Below are positions 47,316 through 56,558 of a DNA stretch of 64,000 nucleotides, one piece after another (within the stretch, counting starts at the first letter, position 1; each line of letters begins with the position of its first letter). Under the pieces are notes generated by a model. The model was not told where the DNA came from. It worked only from the letters and a program-made list of their open reading frames with translations, and made no database searches. A program made the position numbers and the translations under genes. Source of the DNA: Aldrovandia affinis (Eukaryota; Chordata; Actinopteri; Notacanthiformes; Halosauridae). The DNA lies in assembly GCA_029706075.1 (NCBI GenBank), contig JAINUG010000216.1:930001-994000 (forward strand), read 5' to 3'.

Positions 47316-49439
47316 ACTGTGCAGCTGACCCTGGACACATTCTTTTTTTCGCGTTTCGCGTCAAAATTCGGATTACATCACCCTGGACCCATTTTGGCCG
47401 TGGAAAAAATCCGATTACATCACCCTGGACCCATTTTGGTCATCACACAGTCCAACATTCCGATTACATCACCATGTGGACACATTTTGGCAGTGGACGC
47501 CATTTTCTCACTCGGGAATGCGAGCACGTCATGTTGGCATAGCAACTGCAGTCCAAAATTCAGATGACATCATAAAAATTCCGATTACATCACCGTGGAC
47601 ACATTTTGGCCGGTGGACGTGATTTGGCATCACAGCTGCACCGGGAAGGCGGCTCTCTTACAACACCACGGATTCATGATCGACTAGTTTCATCTAGTCC
47701 CGCCGACACAGAGAAGAGATTGTTGCATGCTATGACTGGCCTGTCTCACCAGGTGAAAGAGTCTTTGGAAGACATGAGTGTACAAGTGAGTAGAGGATTT
47801 GAGTCGATGGAGAATAGAATAGGAATTTTGGAGAAAACGGTGTCAGCTTTGGTAGCCCATAACGGTAACATTACACCCGTGGAGGAGATGAAGAGGAAAA
47901 GACGGGCGCAGAATCCCAAAATTGCGGTAAGAGAATGTTTGCAGTGATTAAATGTGCCTATAAACTGTTTAATTTGATATTTGTAGTGGGATTAGCCAAC
48001 TAAGCTAGCTTCCAGCTGCTATTGTTGTACCAGCTTCAGTAAACTGTCTAGCTAGCTTCGACGGCGATTATCCGCGAATTTAGTTGATTTTCAATGTACC
48101 AACACTCAAATAAGTATATCTTTTATTTATAGATTTCGATGTATGACACTTAATTTGAGAGCGTGATTAAATACGCCTACAAACTGCATGAAAAGATGAT
48201 TTCTTTACTTTCTTTGTCTCCACTAGTAAATTGGAGAGATTCATTAAGTGACTTTAAATCTTGTATTTCATAGAAAGCAGCGCGTCGTCTCCACAACTCT
48301 GAGGGAAATAGCAGGCGCTACGAACCAGAGCAAGGGTAAGATACAAAATAAAAAAGACTACATGCATTCTGCTGTATAAATGTAAATAGGTTCTCTAATA
48401 TATTTATATTTTGTTTTCAGAGACTGAGCTCGCCTCGCAATGAGGCAGTCACTTCTTATTTGGTGGAAGCTCTAGCAGCAAGCCCGGATTTGCATAGTGT
48501 GGATAATGATGCCATTATGTGTAAGTATTTTACTGTTTGCTGTACTGTGCAGATTTTTCGTTTTTACTTTTAAAAGTACTTTTAGTGTGGCTATTTCCAT
48601 TGTTTATGCATAGACTACCATACTCATTCAATTGTTTTCCAGCGGCCTGTAAGACCTACTATGAGACCGTACGCAGGAACTTCCGGTTCAGCCAACGGAC
48701 CTTGCAGTTCAGGCAGAAGCCGTGAAGAATGCAGCCCGCAGTCGACAGAGAAGAAAGGGTAAGATTTACTAGACAGTAGTACAAATATGAATACACTATA
48801 GAAGATATAACCAGTATAGACAGTGGTATAAATAATGAATAATATTGTTGGTCAATGTGACATTAATTTTCTGTTACATTAGTAGATGTCTTGTGTCAAC
48901 ACGCAGTGCATTGAGCAGTACTGATTGTCTATACTGATTGTGTTTACAGCTGCTGGAAGCGAGGCAGAGTGTACTAGTTCCAGGTGACATGGATTTCTGG
49001 AAGGGCGTCACTATTGACCTGATGTCCGATGAGGAGGACTGCATCCAAGAGGGGGTGTCTGGGTGGATTGTGCGGCCTCCATTCTTTCTCGCAGCGAGGA
49101 GCTCTCCAACCTGTGTGCCAGACTGCAGGACTGCCTGGATTCTAATCCAAAGTACACGGCAACACATCGACGGCGTCTGCCCGTTGTTGGAGCACATCCA
49201 GACAGAATGCCACCAACTGCATATCCATCAGGCGGCAGAAAGACATTTCAATCCCCTTCTGATGCCCCAGGCCCCTGCCCGTCATCGACTGTAATACTGT
49301 ACCTTTTTTATACTCTGTATACTATGTATATCTGTATACTGTATACTTTGACTTGATTTGTCTTTGTTTTTTTATACTCTGTATATTGTGTACCTACCTG
49401 GTTGTGCCTTTAAAAAAAAAGTCCCTTTCCAGAGCTCTT

Positions 49440-50100
49440 GTGTTTTACCTAATTTTAGCATTCATTACAACTGGGATGCAATTGTAACTTTAAGATAATG
49501 TTCCTTGCAAACCTGAATGCAACCTACACAGAACGTTCAAGAACGTAAAGAAAACTATACATTTTAACCTAAGCAGAACTATAAACGTTCTGGGAACGTT
49601 TAGAGACGTCGCAATTGCTGTAACTTTAGGATAACGTTCCCAGAATGTTCCTTGCAAACCTGAATGCAACCTACACAGAACGTTCCAAGAACGTAAAGAA
49701 AACTATACATTTTAACCTAAGCAGAACTATAAAACGTTCTGGGAACGTTTAGGAGACGCCGAATTGCTGTAACTTTAGGATAACGTTCCCAGAATGTTCC
49801 TTGCAAACCTGAATGCAACCTACACAGAACGTTCCAAGAACGAAAGAAAACTTTCCATCAGAACCTAGGAGAACTATAAAACGTTCTGGGAACGTTTAGG
49901 AGGGCATGCAATTGCTGTAACTTTAGGATAACGTTCCCAGAATGTTCCTTGCAAACCTGAATGCAACCTACACAGAACGTTCATAGAACGTAAAGAAAAC
50001 TTTCCATCAGAACTTAGGAGAACCAAAATGTAACGTTTTGCTAACCTTTACATAACCAAAAATAACGTTCCCAGAACGTTCTGGGAACCACATTTTGTTT
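49440..50100. repeat. subterminal tandem repeats of the TIR element
   Basis: About four copies of a unit of roughly 150 bp contain GGATAACGTTCCCAGAATGT, CTTGCAAACCTGAATGCAAC and AACGTTCTGGGAACGTTTAG. Palindromic AACGTTC/GAACGTT cores are spread through the array. A shorter, more diverged version lies just inside the left terminus (44200-44460). They probably act as binding sites of the element's transposase. Confidence 0.8.
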
Positions 50101-50106
50101 GCTGGG

Positions 50107-50609
50107 TTTATTCATATTGCGCAACCGACTTGGGTCTGGATGTTCGGCAAAAGCAGGTCTCTTCGCACATCTTTTTCAATGTCAACTGCGGGATACCTCA
50201 TACAACGAATGAAAACGACTGTGTGCTAGATAAGTCATGAGTCTTTGCAAGTTCAATATGTAACTATTCTGATTTATAGAAATAAGTGGATGAGATTTGA
50301 CCAGTTACGTAGGCTACTATAAATCGGACAGTTCCTAGTGTCAAACAACCGCAGTCACAAGCAAAGCAAGCACGTGGAAAGAAGAGCCAACACTTCCGTG
50401 AACTTGCCACCCCAACCAATAAAAATGAATACATCAAATGTCAATCGTTTGTGCTACGTTTGTGCCGTAAAAAATGTAGTTTGTGTATGGTTTTGAGCAA
50501 CAGCGTCATCCAGCATCCATGCGCGAGACACGGCCACACGTCCACACACGCACATATAGAAGAACCCATAAGTATAAATACGTAGATTCCTAATTCACTC
50601 TGTTCAGAT
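50107..50609. other. flank between two DNA elements, no gene seen
   Basis: No recognised coding sequence. Confidence 0.35.
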
Positions 50610-50845
50610 GCGTCTGCACGGCCGCCATATTGGGGCAGGCAAGATCCGCGTCTAAACAAATGCATGTGTATTGAGAGATGCAGATTTCCCCTGATGAAAT
50701 CTACTCACTCGCTTAATTCTCAACCAACTTCTGCTTAACATACATGTTACTTGATTTCCAAATTTCACAATTGTTGAATTACCTCAACGATTTTCCACAG
50801 AACCTGGCCGTGAACATGGCAGGAGGAGTATAAGCCTATGCAAAA

Positions 50846-50929
50846 ATGCCTCAAAGTTGTGCAACATTTGGCTGTACAAATAGGAGGAACCATAGAAGCA
50901 AGCTATTTCACTATTTCACTGTCACTTAA
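50846..50929 (+). pseudogene. THAP-domain start of a P-type transposase
   Basis: ATG followed by PQSCATFGCTNRRNHRSKLF and HYFTVT, then TAA. The CX4C spacing (SCATFGC) and the following FH are the start of a THAP zinc finger; the later Cys and His ligands are absent. 27 codons only. Confidence 0.7.
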
Positions 50930-51002
50930 AGCTGACGTTGAATGACCTACAGATATCGCCATGACGATAACAAAACATATAACGTTAGCTAGTTGTCAAA
51001 CC

Positions 51003-51141
51003 GCCCTGCGATGGATTGGCGACCTGTCCAGGGTGTATTCCTGCCTCTCGCCCGGAACGCATGCTGGGATAGGCTCCAGCACCCCCCCGCGACCCTGACC
51101 AGGAATAAGCGGCTTAGATAATGGATGGATGGATGGATGGA
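51003..51141 (+). mobile_element. RTE-type LINE 3' tail with perfect target duplication
   Basis: 139 bp of the very common fish RTE 3' end (GATTGGCGACCTGTCCAGGG, then GGGATAGGCTCCAGC, then a GGAT-repeat tail). It is flanked by an exact 13-bp duplication TAGTTGTCAAACC at 50990-51002 and 51142-51154. An extreme 5' truncation. Confidence 0.92.
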
Positions 51142-52073
51142 TAGTTGTCAAACCACTGCATGACCAAGTGACTGAAAGTGATAGCCTATTTACTTGATAG
51201 TCATCTAATTCAAACTAATAAAATGCTTAAAATGAACTTGGCCCCCCTGAATTGCTGCTTATAGCTACACAGGTACTTGTAGATATTAAAGCTGTTCTTG
51301 TCCCCACAACAGAAAAGAGGGGTGTGTTATATGAGGCAAAATGTATTTCCAATATGTATTTGGAAAGTATGTTGTATTCATTTTTTAATTACATTTTTAA
51401 TTTGATTTGATTTACTTCCAAGATGAAAAATACATAATAATGTAACACAAAATAATGGAACAAACTGTGCTGGTGAGATTAAAAAACCCTAGGGGCTTGT
51501 AAATGTATCTACTTAGAAGAAAATAAATATTGTATGGCTGCTTTCAGATTTATGTTATTGAATTTGAATAAATCATGGTCCGGACAAACTGGAAATATAC
51601 AAGTTATGAACTGACGTGCAAATGACAGCATACAGGCACAGGGTACCTCACAAAGTTTTACAGTAAGGATGAATATCAGAGGACACTTCCGCATCTGCTC
51701 CTTTGCACCCCATACCAGAGAACACGATAAATTGTATACAGTGCACACAATTTCATAATGAATGTGATGCTGTTACCACAGCTGGCAATGCAAATTACAG
51801 TGTTTTTAGTAAATCAGCTCAGCTCTGACATTTTGACAACTCATGTATAACAGTTAAAAGGGCGTTTTACAAATAGCTGGTCTGTGAAATCAGACATTTC
51901 CCACTTTTATAGTCCAGTTAAGCCAAATGTCCAGAGAATAGGTTGAGAATTAAGCGAGTTACAGTACATTTTATCAGGGGAAGTCTGCATCTCTCAATAC
52001 ACATACGTTTGTTTAGACGCGGATCTTACCCACCCCAATATGGCGGCCATGCACACGTATCGCTGCAACATAC

Positions 52074-52322
52074 TGTTGTGTTCTATGATACTGTGATACA
52101 TGTTACAAATAGGTATACATACTTACCTCTAGAGGTCACTGTGTTAGTTCCTTGTTACCTCTAGTATTGAATATCCTGTGAGGATGTGACATAGTGCTGG
52201 CGGGGAAATGGAGAGAAGAAAGAATGAATGGATGCCCTGTTCATGCTCTTGCTCTGAAGTAAAGCTAACGACTATTAACGTGACAGACTTGACTCTTGCC
52301 TCCTGATTCCGCAACATAACAA
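52074..52322 (+). repeat. probable 5' LTR of the outer element
   Basis: Starts TGTTGTG and ends CATAACA (TG...CA with complementary ends). The gag ATG follows 15 bp later. The second LTR is not in the window, so the borders rest on these ends and on position. Confidence 0.55.
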
Positions 52323-53139
52323 ATTGGCAACCAGAATGTCGGGATCAGTACCAGCCCCTGCGCAGTTTCTCCTGTGTGTGGGTGAGCCAGCCATTCCGTT
52401 TGAAACTTGGCTGAAAATATTTGATAACTATCTGCTAGTTATTAACGCTACAGGAAATGCGTGGCCAGATGTGAGACACCGTGCTATTTTAAGAACATAA
52501 GAACATAAAAATACATAATGATGAGAACGGGCCGTTCGGCCCATCTAGGCTCGTCATGTCCTAATCTAAAGAGTATCTAGTACTACATCTAGCCTGGACT
52601 TGAATAGCCCAAGCGTTTCTGCCTCTACTACCCGACCTGGCAAGACCCAGGGCACTTATTTTCGCTATTCGTTTTCCTAAGCTGCATCTTAGGCGTCTGG
52701 GTTCTATTCCAGCTTTGTTTTTTTTTGTTTGTGTTGCGACTCAAATAATTTATTTCTTTTTTCCTCTGCGTGTGGTGTTGGTCTACACGCTAGAATTTTC
52801 TGTTTGGTTTTACTATCGTTTGGTACCGTTCGCAGACTGCTTTTATTCACCCTTTTTTGGGGTAGTTATCATTTCGTCTTATGCTGGGAGTTTTGTTTTA
52901 TGCTCTGTAGCGATTCTCGCGGGTTAACGCCCCTTGCTCCCTATTGTGTTTTAGTGACATCCTGATTGTTCAGAAGTGTTTCTGATCCTTATTCCCCATT
53001 GGTCGTGTAGCGGATGGGCTCACGTGAGGCCGCTGCAGAGTGACGTGGATAAGAGTACGATTAGCTTAATCGCTCTCTTGTCGTGTCGGAGATCCCCTCG
53101 GTTCGAAACTCGCTGCGGGCAGAACCAACACCGTCACAG

Positions 53140-53157
53140 TGGTGCCGTGACTCGGAT
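53140..53157 (+). promoter_or_regulatory. tRNA-His primer binding site, first copy
   Basis: TGGTGCCGTGACTCGGAT is exactly complementary to the 3' 18 nt of vertebrate tRNA-His including CCA, and lies one base after the LTR end. Confidence 0.85.
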
Positions 53158-53208
53158 AATACAACTGATGGCAATCGGTTGGGCCGTGGTTGCTGCCGCA
53201 TGAGTTTC

Positions 53209-53219
53209 GAGGGGGAGAG
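53209..53219 (+). promoter_or_regulatory. polypurine tract before the middle LTR
   Basis: GAGGGGGAGAG immediately precedes TGTAGCGG of the middle LTR. The counterpart GAGGAGGAGAG at 53462-53472 precedes the third LTR. Confidence 0.75.
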
Positions 53220-53392
53220 TGTAGCGGATGGGCTCACGTGAGGCCGCTGCAGAGTGACGTGGATAAGAGTACGATTAGTTCCCCGGAGTTAGGGACTTGA
53301 GTCTTTAGCTCAGCGAGCTTAATCGCTCTCTTGTCGCGTCGGAGATCCCCTCGGTTCGAAACTCGCTGCGGGCAGAACCAACACCGTCACAG

Positions 53393-53410
53393 TGGTGCCG
53401 TGACTCGGAT
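53393..53410 (+). promoter_or_regulatory. tRNA-His primer binding site, second copy
   Basis: Identical to the first copy, one base after the end of the middle LTR. Confidence 0.85.
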
Positions 53411-53905
53411 AATACAACTGATGGCAATCGGTTGGGCCGTGGTTGCTGCCGCATGAGTTTCGAGGAGGAGAGTGTAGCGGATGGGCTCACGTGAGGCCGC
53501 TGCAGAGTGACGTGGATAAGAGTACGATTAGTTCCCGGAGTTAGGGACTTGAGTCTTTGGCTCGGCGAGCTTAATCACTCTCTTGTCGCGTCGGAGATCC
53601 CCTCGGTTCGAAACTCGCTGCGGGCAGAACCAACACCGTCACAGTCGCACTTGGGCCTCACCCCTACAAGCCCTCACAGTACACTGAAGCCAATATGCAG
53701 GCACCAGCGACCACCCAGGTTTTAGACCAGGTATTGGCTACATAGCAGGCAGCCTTAAGATCTCATGCGGAGGGCATTCACGCCCTCCAGATTCAACAAC
53801 AGGCTGTTTTAGAGCAACAGGGGGAAATGCTTGCCAGGGTGACTGTCTGTGCGAATTAGCAGACAATCTCCGTCGTATGACGTTAGGTGACAACCACCAG
53901 TCCTT

Positions 53906-54592
53906 ATGAATCCTCCATCTCAACTTGATCCTCTCACCATTAAAGAGCCCAAGCTCCAATTGCCCCTCAGGTATGATGGGGAGTCTGGAAAGTGTAGGGG
54001 GTTCCTCTCCCAGTGTTTAATTTTTTTTAAGGCACAGCCCTCACGCTTTTCAACACATGATTCCCGGGTGGCATTTATTCTGTCTCTGCTAACTGGGACT
54101 TCTCTCGCTTGGGCTGACCCCCTGATTAGGTCTAATTCCCCCCTGATGAATAATGCGGATAAACTTATGAAGGAGATAGCATTGGTGTTTGACCACGATA
54201 TCTCCAGTCAGGAGGCAGCCATGAGGCTAACCCGTCTTCCCCAGGGTACTGATACAGTGGCCGGGTTCTCAATAACATTTCGATCACTGGCAGGGGAGAC
54301 AGGGTGGCCAGAGGGTCCTTTGTCGACACTGTTCCTCAACGCACTGTCTGACCCGGTTAAAGACGCCCTGTCTGTGCTCGAACCCCCTACCTCTTTTGAT
54401 GCTCTGGTTTCCACTGCTATCCGTACAGACAACCGTATCAGAGAGAAGGAGAGAGAGGGAGGTCAGAGGAGGGACCGCTCAGATCGCTTTTACGTTCCGA
54501 CCCCTCCCTCCACCCGCTCGTCCGTTCACAGAGAGGAACCCATGCAGGTGGACAGCTCGACTCTGCGTGAGTCTCCGGGGCACAACCCGTGA
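53906..54592 (+). pseudogene. gag of the nested gypsy element
   Basis: A 228-codon frame with FILSLLTGTSLAWADPLIRS, VFDHDISSQEAAMRLTRLPQ and FLNALSDPVKDALSVLEPPT, the capsid pattern of fish gypsy/Sushi-type gag. A frame change at about 54590 separates it from the zinc knuckle CRYCKRWGHSRDNCP in the next frame. Relics of the N-terminus with stops lie at 53693-53900. Confidence 0.8.
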
Positions 54593-54739
54593 TGAAAGCT
54601 GTCGCTACTGTAAGCGCTGGGGGCACAGTAGGGACAACTGCCCAAGGTTGTCGGGAAACCACACGTCTCGCTAGTTGGAAGGAAGCCACTAGCGAGACCT
54701 ACCACCACAGGCTTCCGAACTCTCTTACCCGTCTGTTTA

Positions 54740-56388
54740 TTGTGGGGCCAGCACTCCATTACAGTGGACGCATTCCTTGACTCTGGAGCTGTAGAGTGTT
54801 TCGCAGACGCTCAGTGGGCTAGGAAAATGAGTTTACCCATTCACTCATTATCCCATTCCCATTTAATTACGGGTCTCGATGGTCATCCATTAGGTACAGG
54901 GGTGGTTAAAGAGACCACTGGTCGAATAGATATACGGGTGTCTCACTGGGAACGCATTCGGTTATTTTTAGTAGACTCCCCTGCCTTCCCTCTCGTTTTA
55001 GGCCATTCATGGTTAGTCCGACACACGCCGCAAGTTAATTGGAGTAATGGTCATAACATCATTCTGCGGTGGGGTCCTCAGTGTTCTTCACATTGTCGAT
55101 TGACGTCACCACCCTTTACGGGCGGTAGGGGGTGTATCACAGAGACCGAGTCTGACAGCGATGAGGGGGAGGAGGAATATCCTGTGGGTTCAGGAGGATC
55201 ATCTCAGGAGAGTTTGGCCTGGGACTGTGCGGCTGATGGGGACAACCCCTGGGATGAGACCTCCATAGAGGGGTTTTTGGAGCCAGAGGACTTTGATGAC
55301 GAGTTCTCCATAAGTGCAGCTGCGGGTTTAGTAGGGGCCCTTACCCACTAACGTGCCGGCCAAATACATTGACTTAGCCGAGGTTTTCAGCAAGCAGCGG
55401 GCCATTACCTTGCCGCCCCATCGTTCCTATGATTGTGCGATCGACCTGTACCCAGGCACTATCCCACCTAGGGGTTCACTCTACTCACTATTGGCTCCCA
55501 AGAGCGCCGCCATGAAGGAGTATGTTGAGGAGGCATTGGCTAACGGGCTCATTAGGCCCTCGACTTCTCCGGCTGGTACGGGTTTTTTCTTTGTCCAGAA
55601 GAAGTATGGGGGATTAAGGCCCTGCATTGATTATAGAGGTCTTAATACTATCACTGTTAAAAAACGCTACCCTCTACCTCTAATGAACTCTGCATTTGAA
55701 CGTCTCCAGGGAGCGAAGGTGTTTTCCAAACTCGACCTTCGTAACGCCTATAATTTAGTGCGTATGCGTAAGGGAGATGAATGGAAAACAGCCTTTAATA
55801 CTCATAGTGGGCACTACGAGTACTTAGTGATGCCATTTGGGCTCAGTGTTTCAGGCGTTCATCAATGACGTGCTCAGAGAGATGTTAGAGAGATTTGTCT
55901 TCGTCTATTTAGATTATATTCTGATTTTTTCGAACAACTTGACTGAGCACGTTACACACGTTCGGCATGTTTTAAAGGCTCTGCTCAGGGCGCAATTGTT
56001 TGTCAAGGCGGAGAAGTGCGTTTTTCATGCTCCCATAGTGTCGTTTTTAGGGTTCATTGTGGCTGAGGGGAAGGTCCAAATGGACCCAGAGAAGGTCTCG
56101 GCGGTGATGCGCTGGCCCACCCCGCGGTCCATTAAGGACATTCAGCGGTTTTTAGGGTTCGCAAACTTTTATCGGCGAATTATTCACAATTTCTGTGCGC
56201 TCGCAGCCCCCATCACTGCATTGACCAAAAAAGCAGCATCCTCGCGGTTCCAGTGGAATCCTACCTTCCACATCTCCCGTCTCAAGCCAGTTCTCATTAG
56301 CGCTTTGGCTCCCGCTGATGCCCCGCCACCCCCCACCTTGGTTCGTCGGTGGGGGACCGGTGTATACGGTTCGCCAGATTCTGGCTGA
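54740..56388 (+). pseudogene. protease and RT of the nested gypsy element, deleted
   Basis: 54740-55351 holds the protease (FLDSGAVECFADAQWA and FPLVLGHSWLVRH). 55353-55868 holds the first RT half ([20 protein letters not shown] and [14 protein letters not shown]). A frame change follows near 55850. 55837-56388 then holds the second half, where the catalytic box reads FVYLDYILIFSN: the second Asp of YLDD is Tyr. After [12 protein letters not shown] the frame jumps to [11 protein letters not shown], the integrase C-terminus, so RNase H and the integrase core are gone. A chromodomain relic ([18 protein letters not shown]) follows in another frame. Confidence 0.85.
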
Positions 56389-56558
56389 AAGACGGGTGGG
56401 TAGGGGTAGACAGTTTCTCATTGATTGGGAGGGCTGTGGGCCTGAGGAGTGCTCGTGGGTTCCCGCTAGGAACATTTGCATGATCCTGAATTGATCCGGG
56501 ACTTTCACAGGCGTGAGGCAGAAAGAGCGTCTGGGGCCACTCCTTAGTGGGGGGGTCC

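Larger units (their letters stand above)
45001..47634. mobile_element. foldback-type element with tandem-repeat inverted arms
   Basis: Starts TGTGATGCCAAATCACGTCC and ends in its reverse complement. It is flanked by a 4-bp duplication GCTG (44997-45000 and 47635-47638). The outer 310-320 bp of each arm is a unique inverted repeat containing short GGTGATGTAATC direct repeats. Inside lie two arrays of one 123-bp unit in opposite orientation: about 6 copies at 45313-45950 and about 9-10 copies at 46178-47315. A spacer of about 220 bp separates them. No ORF of note: the two 90-100 codon frames in the outer arms are the same repeat read on opposite strands. The layout matches foldback (FB-like) transposons. 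Confidence 0.85.
44994..49294 (+). pseudogene. spliced ORF carried by the TIR element (C14orf93-like?), broken
   Basis: The ATG at 44994 (ATGGCTG) continues at 47639 (CACCGGGAAGG) once the foldback insertion and its duplicated GCTG are removed. Exon-like segments with proper borders are up to 47926, 48274-48335, 48421-48520, 48643-48758 and from 48950. They encode a coiled-coil-like start (SHQVKESLEDMSVQVSRGFE), KTYYETVRRNFRFSQ, then DMDFWKGVTIDLMSDEED and EGVSGWIVRPPFF. From memory, the last parts resemble the vertebrate C14orf93 family, which is multi-copy in fish; that match is unverified. At least three frame breaks make the copy non-functional. Confidence 0.5.
44195..50106 (+). mobile_element. 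terminal-inverted-repeat element (CCCAGCAAACAAA ends) carrying a spliced ORF
   Basis: The left end CCCAGCAAACAAAGAACG at 44195 is the reverse complement of the right end, which closes with TTTTGTTTGCTGGG at 50106. Both sides have subterminal arrays rich in AACGTTC/GAACGTT. Inside are relics of a multi-exon ORF (44994-49294). A 2.6 kb foldback element has landed three codons after that ORF's ATG. No transposase was found between the ends. The flanks (TT at the left, TTT at the right) do not give a clear target duplication. Without the foldback insertion the element is about 3.3 kb. I cannot assign the superfamily. Confidence 0.7.
50610..52060 (+). mobile_element. P-type (THAP) DNA transposon remnant
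   Basis: Inverted terminal repeats of about 110 bp: GGCCGCCATATTGGGG near 50620 and its reverse complement CCCCAATATGGCGGCC near 52035. Both continue through GATCCGCGTCTAAACAAA and a TTGAGAGATGCAGA stretch. The left interior begins a THAP-domain ORF at 50846. The rest of the transposase is missing. A 139-bp RTE tail was inserted later at 51003. No 8-bp target duplication could be confirmed. Confidence 0.7.
53006..53643 (+). mobile_element. tandem miniature LTR retroelement (TRIM-like): LTR-int-LTR-int-LTR
   Basis: Three TG...CA repeats at 53006-53138 (133 bp), 53220-53391 (172 bp) and 53473-53643 (171 bp) alternate with two 81-bp internal segments that differ by one base. Each internal segment starts one base after the LTR with TGGTGCCGTGACTCGGAT and ends in a purine tract just before the next LTR. 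The whole is flanked by GTCG (53002-53005 and 53644-53647). The matching site in the right LTR of the host gypsy element is uninterrupted. No protein-coding capacity apart from a 12-codon frame in each internal segment, so it must have moved with proteins supplied in trans. Confidence 0.85.

Noticed and set aside
44924-47567. Two similar frames of 92-104 codons (RLHHPGPILAV repeats)
   Set aside because: They are the same foldback outer arm read from opposite strands; the peptide repeat mirrors the GGTGATGTAATC DNA repeat.
53299-53390. A functional tRNA gene in the miniature LTR
   Set aside because: The A and B boxes are well spaced, but acceptor and T stems do not pair, so it is at most tRNA-like.
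53006-53643. Simple local tandem duplication instead of a mobile element
   Set aside because: The TG/CA ends, perfect primer site, purine tract, 4-bp duplication and empty site in the other LTR together fit an LTR element better.
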